Assembly: GCF_025145645.1 (NCBI RefSeq)
Contig: NZ_CP102252.1
Span: 62,001 to 126,000, forward strand
Length of the DNA stretch: 64,000 bases
Reading direction: 5' to 3'
Source: Alistipes senegalensis JC50
GTDB lineage: Bacteria; Bacteroidota; Bacteroidia; Bacteroidales; Rikenellaceae
Numbering within the stretch: position 1 is the first letter of the stretch; every line of letters starts with the position of its first letter. The notes under the pieces were generated by a model, which was not told where the DNA came from, searched no databases, and saw only the letters and a program-made list of their open reading frames with translations. Of this stretch, positions 18,468 to 27,137 are shown piece by piece. A program made the translations under genes and the position numbers.

Positions 18468-19924
18468 TCAGAGTTTCACACAGCGCACGGGAAGTTCGTA
18501 ACCAAAGCCTATACCGCCTTTCGGAGATACGGTAGTTGGAGAAATGCTCGTCGCCCAAACCCGGAAATTGTCCGCATCAACGGTCGAAGACCATGTCTTC
18601 GAACTGGGCCAGTTCGTACCGATGCCATTTCCATAGCTGCCGGCGTGGGCAACTTCACCTTGGGCCGGGAACCAGAATTTCGTGGTTCCGCCGTCGGTGC
18701 TGACATAACGTCCGAGCAGGTCCTTGTTGGCAGGAGCATCCACGCCTTCGGCGAAAACTTTTTCGACAGTGACGTTGGAATCGGTATAGAAATACCATGC
18801 ACCGCTCGGCGCCACGCGCCAACCCGCCGGACACGGGTCGTATTTGGTCTGTACACCGGTAACCCCTCCCCAATAATCGCTGATCGCATCAATGTCGGCA
18901 GAACCCTTGTTGTTGGAAAGCCAGCTGTAATTACCTCCGCTGACACCGGAATAGTGCGTCAGAGGATTCAGAATGGCGTTCGGCATGTTATCTGTTACCG
19001 AAACAGGCTCGACGGTGCGCGTCACCTCTGCGCCGGCCATGTCGTACATAGCTTTCAGCTTGCCTTCGTAATTCGAGGAGCCGAACGGGTCCTTGCGGCC
19101 CCACTGGTAGAACAGACCGTTGGAAAGGTCGCTGCCCGGCTGGTTGCTGACGGCGCCCACATAGCGGTCCATCATCTTATAAGAGGTGCCGCTCTCGGAG
19201 TCGGTCCAGGTCATGACGTTCGCATCGGGATCGAAATCGGCCACCCAAAGGTGGTAGCTCCACACGACGGCTCCGTCGGCGTTCTTGACGGCGACGACGG
19301 CATTGCCGCTCACACCGGATTTGAGAACTGCATAGACGCAGTTCTCTTCGGGAGCGGCGATGAGCTGTTCGACCATTCCGGCGACGTCCTGCCACAGGAG
19401 ATCCGCCGTCTGGAAAGCGGCCTTTTCGGTCGTGTTGCCGATATTTGCGGGGAATTTCACGAGAGCTCCGGGAGCTGCCACATAGCAGTTGGCGGGAGCG
19501 GTGATTTCGGTGAATCCGTCGATGAGTTTCGAGGATACGGCGACCGTTCCGGTTGCGGAACGCTGTGTTTTGGAATCGTCAACTTTGAGGGTGACGGTGA
19601 CGGTAACGGGAGAAAGGATGAGATCGGGGGCCGTTACCGTGATGACTCCCGATCCGGGATCGGATTCGGAAAGAGTCGCTGCGACCGTGTATTCGGTCTT
19701 GTCGGCCGAAGCCGTGGCGGTCAGTTCGGCGTTTTTCGCCTCACCTACCGTAAAGGGTATTTCTAAATGCTGTCCCTGCTCGATTACATATTCATCCGCG
19801 TGAGGGGGGGGGAAATTCTGACGGTCAGATCCTTAATGGGATCTTCATCGTCCTTGCACGAGGCAAAGAAGCCGGCGAGCAGCAACATCCCTGCGAAGGA
19901 AAGATTCTTGGCGATTTGTTTCAT
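18468..19924 (-). CDS. Paralogous FISUMP-like surface lipoprotein, out of frame at a C9 tract
   Basis: Reading from the ATG at 19922-19924 gives a lipoprotein signal (LAGFFASCKDDED) and then, at a run of nine C (G9 at 19804-19812 on the + strand), a shift that stops translation at 19784-19786 after 46 residues. One extra C would join this signal to a continuous frame of 485 residues ending at 18468. That frame has an Ig-like segment (IPFTVGEAKNAELTATAS), the linker phrase ITAPANCYVAAPGALVKF, and a FISUMP-like domain (YKMMDRYVGAV, LFYQWGRKDPF, TKYDPCPAGW, LPVRCVKL) like the downstream paralogue. The frame downstream of the tract is intact and shows no other damage. It may be phase-variable and switched off here, or a homopolymer miscall. 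Confidence 0.75.
19804..19812. repeat. G9/C9 homopolymer tract in the lipoprotein gene
   Basis: Nine G on the + strand, nine C in the coding strand, 12 residues after the lipobox cysteine. The length of the tract decides whether the full lipoprotein (10 or 7 C) or a 46-residue stub (9 C) is made. It shares the context GAGGGGGGGGGAAATT with the tract at 50246-50254. Confidence 0.8.
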
Positions 19925-20176
19925 GACTCTTGGTTTTTATTACCGCCCGGTTTCTGAGGCGGCGCACTATATTCAGTCGGTACGGGGAAACCGTCGTCCG
20001 GTGCCCGGCATCCGGAACACCCCGCACACCGCCGAACCTCGCACCTAAATTTCGGGACCTTTTGATTACGATCTGTAATGAAAACCCGCCGTATTCCTAC
20101 GAATCGCATGATATTCCGGCCTGTTTTTCGCACGGTTCGAAACACGAACGACCATCGTAACCCATTCGTTTACTTG
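19925..20176 (-). promoter_or_regulatory. Long 5' leader of the lipoprotein gene
   Basis: About 245 nt between the predicted transcription start near 20170 and the ATG at 19924. No convincing gene is present; a 74-codon frame on the minus strand that ends on the ATG has no protein-like composition. I see no recognised riboswitch. Confidence 0.4.
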
Positions 20177-20206
20177 CAAATATACAAATTTTTCAAGAAT
20201 TTCAAA
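20177..20206 (-). promoter_or_regulatory. Promoter of the lipoprotein/Sus locus
   Basis: On the minus strand a TTTTG (-33, ending at 20203) is followed after 18 nt by TATATTTG (-7, 20177-20184). Both elements and spacing fit the Bacteroidota consensus. Confidence 0.65.
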
Positions 20207-20254
20207 AAGAATGGCGCCGAATTTTCGGATGATAACCGGCCGGTTTGCGGCATC

Positions 20255-20297
20255 GCGGCGGCCTTTCGGAGCGTTCCGGTACCCGGAAGGCCGCCGC
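20255..20297 (-). terminator. Long GC-rich hairpin downstream of ald
   Basis: GCGGCGGCC...CGG at 20255-20269 pairs with CCGGAAGGCCGCCGC at 20283-20297, with one bulge-like mismatch, 14 nt beyond the ald stop. No U-run follows, so it may be a terminator or an RNA-stabilising structure. Confidence 0.5.
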
Positions 20298-20310
20298 GGA
20301 GCCGGAAGCG

Positions 20311-21417
20311 TCAGAGTTCCAGCGGTTCGTAAGGCAGCCCCCAGGCGTCGGCGACGGGTTTGCAGACCACCTTGCCGCCGATGATGTTCAGACCCGAAGC
20401 CAGTTCGGGATTCTCCTTCGCGGCGCGCCGCCAGCCCTTGTCGGCCAGCTGGATGGCATAGGGAAGCGTGGCGTTGGTGAGCGCGAGGGTCGAGGTGCGG
20501 GGCACGGCGCCCGGGATATTGGCCACGCAGTAGTGGAGCATCCCATCGACATAATAAACGGGGTCTTCGTGGGTGGTGGGATGCGATGTCTCGAAGCAGC
20601 CGCCCTGGTCGATGGCCACGTCCACCATCACCGTGCCGGGCTCCATATCTTTCAGCATGTCGCGCGTGACGAGTTTCGGGGCCTTGGCGCCCGGAATCAG
20701 CACCGAGCCGATCACCAGATCGGCGTGTTTCAGCTCCTGACGGATGTTGTATTCGGAGGACATCAGCGTCTTGACGTTCTTGGGCATCACGTCGGCCAGA
20801 TAGGTCAGACGTTGCAGCGAGATGTCGCAGATCGTAACGTCGGCGCCCGTTCCGGCCGCCGTGCGCGCGGCGGCCGTACCGACCACCCCGGCGCCGATCA
20901 CGAAGACCTTGGCGGGTTTCACCCCCGGGACGCCGCCCAGCAGCACGCCTTTGCCGCCGCGGGGTTTTTCGAGGAAATAACGCCCCTCCTGCGTCGCCAT
21001 GCGGCCTGCGACCTCCGACATCGGAATCAGCAGCGGCAGCGAACGGTCGGCGCGTTCGACGGTTTCATAGGCGCAGCAGACGGCCCCGCTGTCGATCATG
21101 GCCCGCGTGAGGGGTTCGCTGCTGGCGAAATGGAAATAGGTGAAGACCAGCTGGTCGCGGCGGATGAGTTTGTACTCGGGGGCGATCGGCTCCTTGACCT
21201 TGAGGATCATTTCGGCCCGGGCATAGACCTCTTCGATGGTGGGGAGCATCTCGGCCCCCACACCTATATAATCATCATCGGCGAAACCGCTGTTCACACC
21301 GGCCGAAGCCTGCACATAAACCTTGTGTCCCCGCTTCACGAGCTCCTGAGCGCCCGCAGGGGTAAGAGCAATGCGATTCTCATTGTTCTTGATCTCTTTT
21401 GGAATACCGATAATCAT
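20311..21417 (-). CDS. ald: Alanine dehydrogenase
   Basis: NAD-dependent conversion of L-alanine to pyruvate and ammonia, or the reverse. The 368-residue protein begins MIIGIPKEIKNNENRIALTP, typical of the family, with the substrate-binding arginine and the catalytic region FTYFHFASS. The Rossmann motif is VFVIGAGVVGTAAA near residue 170, and the catalytic histidine and aspartate fall in DVAIDQGGCFETSHPTTH-type sequence. Length is normal. It is a single-gene unit between the outer-membrane barrel gene and the lipoprotein locus. Pyridine nucleotide transhydrogenase alpha subunits are related but have a different C-terminus. Confidence 0.95.
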   Translation of the reverse strand: MIIGIPKEIKNNENRIALTPAGAQELVKRGHKVYVQASAGVNSGFADDDYIGVGAEMLPTIEEVYARAEMILKVKEPIAPEYKLIRRDQLVFTYFHFASSEPLTRAMIDSGAVCCAYETVERADRSLPLLIPMSEVAGRMATQEGRYFLEKPRGGKGVLLGGVPGVKPAKVFVIGAGVVGTAAARTAAGTGADVTICDISLQRLTYLADVMPKNVKTLMSSEYNIRQELKHADLVIGSVLIPGAKAPKLVTRDMLKDMEPGTVMVDVAIDQGGCFETSHPTTHEDPVYYVDGMLHYCVANIPGAVPRTSTLALTNATLPYAIQLADKGWRRAAKENPELASGLNIIGGKVVCKPVADAWGLPYEPLEL

Positions 21418-21507
21418 GGTTTTGGAAGTTTTAGGGTTCTTTCGCCCTTACAAAATACGAATTTCATCGTAAAATCCAAAAAAACCGGACGTTTTTTTAC
21501 GATCCGC

Positions 21508-23931
21508 TCAGAATCGGTAAGAGATTGTAAGATAGAACGAACGGGGCCACGCATAGGTGTAGCGCGTGGCATGGGGCGTGTAAAGGGTGTCGTCGCCCGG
21601 CCGGATGCGGCGCACACGTAACGATTCGTAACCGCCGTAGGGCGTATCGGCGTCGCCCAGCAGGTTGCGCAGCATCAGCGCCGCGGTCAGCCGCGAGCGG
21701 TCGAACCGGACGGTTTTGAAGAACGACGCATCCAGCGTAAAGGCGTCCGCCAGCCGCTCCTGCCGGGTGAAGGCGTCGAAAGCCTCGTGCGTGATGCCCG
21801 CCTGCCCGGCGATGCGGTCGGTGCGGCGCAGGGGCATCGGCTCGACGAAACGCCGTCCGGCGAAGCCCGCCGAAGCGCGGCATCCCCACCCTTTCGTCCC
21901 GAACCAGGCCAGTTCGGCCGCGGCGGTCAGCTGCGGAGCGCCTCCCGTCTCGCAGCCGCCCATGCGGCTGACGGCACGCATGTCCACGGCCGAATTGTCC
22001 ACATCGGAAATCACCGTGACGACCGGGTCGCGGGCGTATTTGTAACGTCCCGCCGAGGCGGCCAGCAACAGCCGCCAGCGGTAGGACAACCGGATGTCGG
22101 CGGCGGCTTCGACACCGCAGGAGAGGCGTCCGATCCCGGTGACGGCCATATCGCAGTAGACCGAGGCCATGTCGTCGTAATAGCGGCGCGTCTCGGTGCC
22201 GTCGAGCGTCAGCACGGCGAAGGCCGTGACCTGCAAATCGAGGACAGGGCCCGTGAGGCGCCAGCCGAGTTCGGCGGCGGAGGTGCGTTCGGGCACGGGA
22301 TCGTCGATCGTGCGGTTGTTGTAAAGGGGCTGATAGAAGAGGTCCTCCGCTGCGGGCATCCGCGCATCGGCCAGCAGGGCGGCTTCGAGGTAACAGCGCG
22401 GGGTGAAGGCCCAGCCGGCAAGGACCCGGAAAGCATAGGGCGTGAAGCGCATCACCCGCGAGCGTCCGTAAGACTGCGCCCCGGGAAAGAGCTCCTTTTC
22501 GTAATAGCCCCGGCGGCTGACGGCCCCGCTGCCCAGCTCGGCGGAGAGGTCGGCCCGGAAGCGGTCGGAGCGGTAGTCGGCCTGCACCCGGACCGAGGCC
22601 GTGCGGACAGTGAGCGCATAGTCGTAGCCGAAGCGGCCGCCCTCGCGGATCGTACGGTCGGGATGCCGCAGGTCGTTCTGCAACAGATTGCTGTACGTGT
22701 CGTCATCGACCAGGAACCGGTCGATGTCGGTGACGTACTCCGCACCCAGCAGATCGCGCATCTGTTTGTAGGAACGGGTCGTCCCGCGCCGGAAGGCGAC
22801 TCCGTAACGGAGTGTCAGCCGCGGGTCCGGATCGGTGGTGAAAAGTGCGTTCAGCGAGAGATTGCAGAGCCGCTCGGCGCGGTCCTCCAACGCATAGACC
22901 GCGTGCCCTCCGGCCATGCGGTTGCGGCGGATCAGTTCGTCCCAGTCGATCTGCGTGAAGCGCGGGTCGTTCGAACGCCACGCCAGTTCGGTCTCCCGGT
23001 CGCCGGCGTAGCTCGGCAGGTAGCGGTAGTTGTCGGGCATCGGCGTCCGGGCGTCGTACCAGTCGAGCACGCTGTATTTCGAAATGCCCGCCTCGGCGCC
23101 GAAAGCCGCCGTGAACGAGGTCGCGGGCGACAGCGGAACGCCGTAGGTGACGAGAGCCAGCGGGATCGTCTCGCGCCGCACGCGGGAGTTGCGGACCCGG
23201 CCGTCCTGAAATCCCCACGCAGGGTTGTAGAGCCGGTCGCCCGTCAGCGAAAAAGCCTCCTCGGAAGAGGAGAGGCGCGTGCCCCGCGTCGAGGGCGGCA
23301 CGATGCAGAGCAGGGCGAGTTCGTGCCCCGGACCGAAGCGCCGCGCGAGGCGCAGTCCGGCGGTCAGGGCGTTGGTGAAGACCCCTTCGACGTGCATGTC
23401 GCGGCCCGTGCGGACATCGGCGGCGGCCGAAAGGCTCCATCCGCTGCCGAGGGTCCCGGAAGCGGCGACCCGGGCCCCGAAAAGATAGTTGCGGTCGGTG
23501 AAGCGCACCGAAGCGAAATAAGGTTGCAGCGGCTCCCCTTCCGGAAACCGGAACAACCTCACGCCGCCGGCAGGAGCCCACTCCCCGGAGGCCGCCGCAA
23601 GCCCCGCGCAACGCTCCTCCTCAGCCCCCAGCAGGCGCAGAAGCGGCAGATAACGATAGGACAAATCCACGCCCGAGAGCGACGTGCGCACGGCGCGGTG
23701 ATCCAGCCCGCGGCGCTTCCGCGCCACCTGCGGCAGATTGAAATCGGTATGGTCGCCGTAGAGGTCCGAAACGCCCTGCACGGCGCGGTAGAAGATCGCG
23801 GAATCGGTCGCAAGCGTCTCGCGCAGCTCCTCGCGTTCGGCATAGGGATAGTATTCGTCGTCGGGATGCTGTGCCGCAGCTTGCAGGCCCGACAGCAAGA
23901 GGAACAGCAGACAGCAACGACTTTTCGGCAT
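21508..23931 (-). CDS. Outer-membrane TonB-dependent receptor-like beta barrel
   Basis: An 807-residue exported protein; the ATG at 23931 gives a signal ending GLQAAAQ. It lacks the carboxypeptidase-like N-terminal domain of SusC. Residues 30-110 (FNLPQVARKRRGLDHRAVRTSLSGVDL) have the look of a plug or plug-like segment. The rest alternates aromatic and polar residues in strands ending YLTISYRF, with the C-terminal phenylalanine expected for barrel insertion. Strands are arginine- and alanine-rich, reflecting the GC content. The substrate is unknown and no partner gene is adjacent. Its own promoter element lies at 23954-23961. Confidence 0.75.
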   Translation of the reverse strand: MPKSRCCLLFLLLSGLQAAAQHPDDEYYPYAEREELRETLATDSAIFYRAVQGVSDLYGDHTDFNLPQVARKRRGLDHRAVRTSLSGVDLSYRYLPLLRLLGAEEERCAGLAAASGEWAPAGGVRLFRFPEGEPLQPYFASVRFTDRNYLFGARVAASGTLGSGWSLSAAADVRTGRDMHVEGVFTNALTAGLRLARRFGPGHELALLCIVPPSTRGTRLSSSEEAFSLTGDRLYNPAWGFQDGRVRNSRVRRETIPLALVTYGVPLSPATSFTAAFGAEAGISKYSVLDWYDARTPMPDNYRYLPSYAGDRETELAWRSNDPRFTQIDWDELIRRNRMAGGHAVYALEDRAERLCNLSLNALFTTDPDPRLTLRYGVAFRRGTTRSYKQMRDLLGAEYVTDIDRFLVDDDTYSNLLQNDLRHPDRTIREGGRFGYDYALTVRTASVRVQADYRSDRFRADLSAELGSGAVSRRGYYEKELFPGAQSYGRSRVMRFTPYAFRVLAGWAFTPRCYLEAALLADARMPAAEDLFYQPLYNNRTIDDPVPERTSAAELGWRLTGPVLDLQVTAFAVLTLDGTETRRYYDDMASVYCDMAVTGIGRLSCGVEAAADIRLSYRWRLLLAASAGRYKYARDPVVTVISDVDNSAVDMRAVSRMGGCETGGAPQLTAAAELAWFGTKGWGCRASAGFAGRRFVEPMPLRRTDRIAGQAGITHEAFDAFTRQERLADAFTLDASFFKTVRFDRSRLTAALMLRNLLGDADTPYGGYESLRVRRIRPGDDTLYTPHATRYTYAWPRSFYLTISYRF

Positions 23932-23953
23932 ACTTTCACGACTTATCGAAAGA

Positions 23954-23961
23954 CAAAGATA
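23954..23961 (-). promoter_or_regulatory. Bacteroidota -7 element of the barrel gene
   Basis: The minus strand reads TATCTTTG, an exact consensus, 22 nt before the ATG. Confidence 0.5.
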
Positions 23962-24065
23962 GCAAAAAATCGAATCGGATGCGGCGCGGAGAAACGGTGT
24001 GCCCCATAAAAGTGTCGTTGCGACACCGAAACCCGGCCGGAAACGAGGCGAGGAAAACACAAACC

Positions 24066-24091
24066 ACCCGTGCGAAACGAATTTCGCACGG
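24066..24091 (-). terminator. Terminator at the 3' end of the PUL operon
   Basis: CCCGTGCGAAA-CGAA-TTTCGCACGGG is a perfect 11-bp stem, 29 nt after the GH3 stop; on the minus strand it is followed by T-rich sequence (TGGTTTGTGTTTTCC). Confidence 0.8.
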
Positions 24092-24120
24092 GCAGTTTCG
24101 ACGCGAACCTCCGCCGGAGG

Positions 24121-26325
24121 CTACTCCGTCAGCGTCAGTTTCACCTTGCGGTCCTTGACGATCACATAGTAATCGCCCGTTTCGAGGAATCTCCGGCCGT
24201 CGCCGTCCGTGAAACTCAAATCCCGCTCGGGGTCGATCTCGAACCGGAAGAGATGCGTTTCGCCGCACCGGATCGGCTGTTTCTCGAAATGTTTCAGCTC
24301 CCGGACCGGACGCGAGATCGTGCACACCGGGTCCGACACGAACCAATGGACCGTTTCGGCTCCATCCATCTTTCCGGTGTTGGTCACGGCGATCTCGACC
24401 GTCACTTTGTCACCGCGCCGGAACGTCACGGCCGACGGTTTCAGATCGCCGTATTCGAACGTGGTGTAGCTGAGCCCGTGGCCGAACCCGTACAACGGTG
24501 TACTGGGAATGTCCTGATACTTGCCCTGATGCGTGCGTGCGCTCTGGCGGTGATTATAATAAATAGGTATCTGGCCGGTCGAATAGGGAAAGGTCATCGC
24601 CAGCCGGCCCGACGGATTGATCCGTCCCGCGAGGATTCCCGCAAGCGGACCGCCGCCCCTCAGACCGGGCTGCCACATCTGGACGATGGCCGCGCTCAGC
24701 GGTTCGAGCCGGCACAGCTCCAACGGACGGCCGCTCGAAAGCACCAGCACGATCGGCTTGCCGGTCTTCGCCAGTTCGCGCGCCAGCCGTTCCTGAATTT
24801 CGGGCAGCGCGATCGAGGAGCGCGAAGCGTTCTCACCGCTCCAATCCCGCTTCTCGCCCAGACAAAGCACCACCACGTCGGCGGCGGACGCCGCGGCGAC
24901 GGCCTCCCCGAAGCCGGAAGCATCCTCCCCGTCGAAGTTGCAGCCCTGGGCATAGAGCAGTTCCGCTTTGTCCCCGTATTCCGCTTCCAGTCCCGCGAAG
25001 ACGCTCACCACGTCCTCCGCATCGCCCTTCGAGGACCACGATCCCAGCAGGTGATAACGGCTTTTGGCAATGGGACCGACGACCGCGATCCGGCGGACGC
25101 CTTTCAGCGGCAGCACGTCGCCTTCGTTCTTCAACAGCACCATCGACTCCGCGGCCAGCTCCTCGGCGATCCGAAGGCTCTCGGGCAGCAGGAAACGTTC
25201 CTCCTCGGTCGAATCCGGAGTGTAGGGCCTTTCGAACAGTCCCAGCCGGAATTTCACCCGAAGCACCCGCCGGACGGCATCGTCGAGCTGCTCCTGCGAG
25301 ACACGCCCCTCACGGACCAGTTCGGCCAGGTGGGCGTCGTAACAGCGGTTCATCATATCCATTTCGAGTCCCGCGACGAAGGCTTTTTCAGCCGCTTCCT
25401 TTTTGTCGGCGGCAACGCCCTGGGACCTCAGCTGCTGGATGGCGCCCCAGTCAGACACGACGAACCCGTCGTGTCCCCACCGCTCTTTGAGCACCTCGGT
25501 CATGAGATAGCGGTTGGCCGATCCGGGAGTTCCGCTGATGTCGTTGAAACTGCTCATCACCGTTGCGGCTCCGGCCTTTATGCCCGCCTCGTAGGGCGGC
25601 AGGTAGGTATCCCAGAGCGTCTGCCGCGAAATCTCCGTGTATACGTAGTCGCGGCCCGCCTCCGAAGCGCCGTAACCTGCGAAATGTTTGAGGCAGGCAG
25701 CCACATGGCGGTCGTCCGACAGATCGTCGCCCTGATAGCCCTTCACCGTGGCCGCACCGAAGACCGCATTGGCGTAGGGGTCCTCGCCGTAACCTTCGGC
25801 CACACGCCCCCAGCGGGGATCGCGCGCCACGTCGATCATCGGGGAGAAGGTCCAGTCCACTCCCGACATCCGGGCCTCCTGCGCGGCGACCCCGGCGGCC
25901 TTTTCCACCAGGGCGGGATTCCACGAACAAGCCTGCGCCAGCGAGATCGGATAGGTCGTGCGGAAACCGTGTATCACGTCGTGGCCGAAGAGGATCGGAA
26001 TGCCGAGCCGCGACTCCTCCACGGCTTTGCGCTGCACCCGGTTCCTCAGTTCGGGGGAACTGCCGTAATAGATGAGCGAGCCGATTTCGGCCGGAATGTC
26101 GTTCACCGGATCGGCCATGTTGTTGGCGTTGTCGTTCCGGCCGAGCGTATACTGGTTGAGCTGCATGACCTTCTCTTCGAGGGTCATTCTCGACAGCAGG
26201 TCCCCGACGCGCTCCTCGACGGGACGGGACGCGTCCTTGTAAACGGGTATGCGTCCGTGTGTTTTCTGTGCCCGGGCTCCGGCCACGGAGACCGCCGCCA
26301 GGCAGAGGATAAGGATCTTTTTCAT
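24121..26325 (-). CDS. GH3 beta-glycosidase (beta-glucosidase or beta-xylosidase type)
   Basis: A 734-residue exported exo-glycosidase, last gene of the PUL. The ATG at 26325 gives a signal ending AGARAQ. The N-terminal TIM barrel contains DWTFSPMIDVARDPRWGRVAEGYGEDPY-like sequence (key residues DPRWGR), the KHFAGYG substrate-binding motif and the catalytic aspartate in FVVSDWGA near residue 290. The alpha/beta sandwich follows (VLPLKGVRRIAVVGP), and a fibronectin-like C-terminal domain ends the chain. These features match BglX-like beta-glucosidases; xylosidase or other specificity is possible. It would trim terminal beta-linked sugars in the periplasm. It lies 26 nt after the jelly-roll protein gene. 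Confidence 0.93.
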   Translation of the reverse strand: MKKILILCLAAVSVAGARAQKTHGRIPVYKDASRPVEERVGDLLSRMTLEEKVMQLNQYTLGRNDNANNMADPVNDIPAEIGSLIYYGSSPELRNRVQRKAVEESRLGIPILFGHDVIHGFRTTYPISLAQACSWNPALVEKAAGVAAQEARMSGVDWTFSPMIDVARDPRWGRVAEGYGEDPYANAVFGAATVKGYQGDDLSDDRHVAACLKHFAGYGASEAGRDYVYTEISRQTLWDTYLPPYEAGIKAGAATVMSSFNDISGTPGSANRYLMTEVLKERWGHDGFVVSDWGAIQQLRSQGVAADKKEAAEKAFVAGLEMDMMNRCYDAHLAELVREGRVSQEQLDDAVRRVLRVKFRLGLFERPYTPDSTEEERFLLPESLRIAEELAAESMVLLKNEGDVLPLKGVRRIAVVGPIAKSRYHLLGSWSSKGDAEDVVSVFAGLEAEYGDKAELLYAQGCNFDGEDASGFGEAVAAASAADVVVLCLGEKRDWSGENASRSSIALPEIQERLARELAKTGKPIVLVLSSGRPLELCRLEPLSAAIVQMWQPGLRGGGPLAGILAGRINPSGRLAMTFPYSTGQIPIYYNHRQSARTHQGKYQDIPSTPLYGFGHGLSYTTFEYGDLKPSAVTFRRGDKVTVEIAVTNTGKMDGAETVHWFVSDPVCTISRPVRELKHFEKQPIRCGETHLFRFEIDPERDLSFTDGDGRRFLETGDYYVIVKDRKVKLTLTE

Positions 26326-26351
26326 TCGGTCGTATTGATTATTCGTACTGA

Positions 26352-27125
26352 TTATTTGAACACGGGTTTGTCCGAAAGACGCATCGCCGCATCCGGATCG
26401 TTGTTCCTGATGTCGAAAACGACGATCCGGTTCCCTTTCGTTTCCAGAACGTCGTCCGGAATCCGGATCGACTGCTGCTTCTCCTCGTCCCAGAAGGCGC
26501 CCAGATAACGGCCGTTGATCCACACCTCGCCCATCCCCCATCCCGACACGTCGAGATAGACGCCGTTTCCGGCCGCACAGTCGAAATACCCGCGGCGGAA
26601 GCAGGGAACGTTGCAGGGCCCCAGAGGGCCGAAATCGAGCGACTCCGTGTCGGCATCGCGGACTTCGAGCGGCGTGATCCTCCAGCCGGCGACCTCTTCG
26701 CCGCCGAGACGGACGCTGCCGAACAGCCCCTTCGAATTGTCGAGGATCTCCGGACCGTAGGTGATGCGGCCGATATTCTCCACATAGAGTTGCAGCGCAT
26801 GAGAGCCCGCTTCGGCATGCAGCGTCAGCGTTTTCCGGCTGTCCGTCATCGTACCCCGGAACTCCCCGTCGAGATACACCGCGGCATAGTCCCGCACGTT
26901 CGCCAGCTCCAATTCCGCATCGCCTCCGGGAAGCGTCACCTCCGCTTCATAGAGCACATAGCCGAACTCCATCCCGAGATCGTTCATCGGAAGCGGTTCA
27001 TCGGATTCGACGGACTCGCCGAAAACCTGCGTCAGCGGAGCGCTTCCGGTCATTTTCAGCTCCTGCGCCCCTCCGACGAGAGCCGTCAGCAAAAAGCCGC
27101 AGAGCAGTATCGTCTTTCTGTTCAT
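26352..27125 (-). CDS. Orphan GH35-type jelly-roll protein without a catalytic domain
   Basis: A 257-residue exported protein (ATG at 27125; a GTG at 27134 is possible), with a signal ending VGGAQ. The mature chain resembles the C-terminal half of family GH35 beta-galactosidases. It starts with PLPMNDLGMEFGYVLYEAEV, which in those enzymes opens the first jelly roll after the TIM barrel. Later it has SGWGMGEVWINGRYLGAFW, the hallmark of the last galactose-binding-like domain. The roughly 330-residue catalytic barrel is absent and there is no room for it upstream, where the GH2 gene ends 12 nt before. Probably a carbohydrate-binding accessory protein of the PUL; enzymatic activity is not expected. 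Confidence 0.8.
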   Translation of the reverse strand: MNRKTILLCGFLLTALVGGAQELKMTGSAPLTQVFGESVESDEPLPMNDLGMEFGYVLYEAEVTLPGGDAELELANVRDYAAVYLDGEFRGTMTDSRKTLTLHAEAGSHALQLYVENIGRITYGPEILDNSKGLFGSVRLGGEEVAGWRITPLEVRDADTESLDFGPLGPCNVPCFRRGYFDCAAGNGVYLDVSGWGMGEVWINGRYLGAFWDEEKQQSIRIPDDVLETKGNRIVVFDIRNNDPDAAMRLSDKPVFK

Positions 27126-27137
27126 GCGATTCACGGT

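Noticed and set aside
19921..20145. A 74-codon frame ending on the lipoprotein ATG
   Set aside because: Composition is noise-like (many R, C and P), with no start signal or similarity that I recognise. The ATGA contact alone is not enough.
21466..21503. Stem-loop between the barrel gene and ald
   Set aside because: It is A/T-rich with a 20-nt loop and no U tract beyond it. I cannot assign it as a terminator or operator.
24013..24027. GTGTCG-TTG-CGACAC hairpin upstream of the barrel gene
   Set aside because: It lies upstream of the predicted promoter with no U-run and no link to a gene end; small hairpins like this are common by chance.
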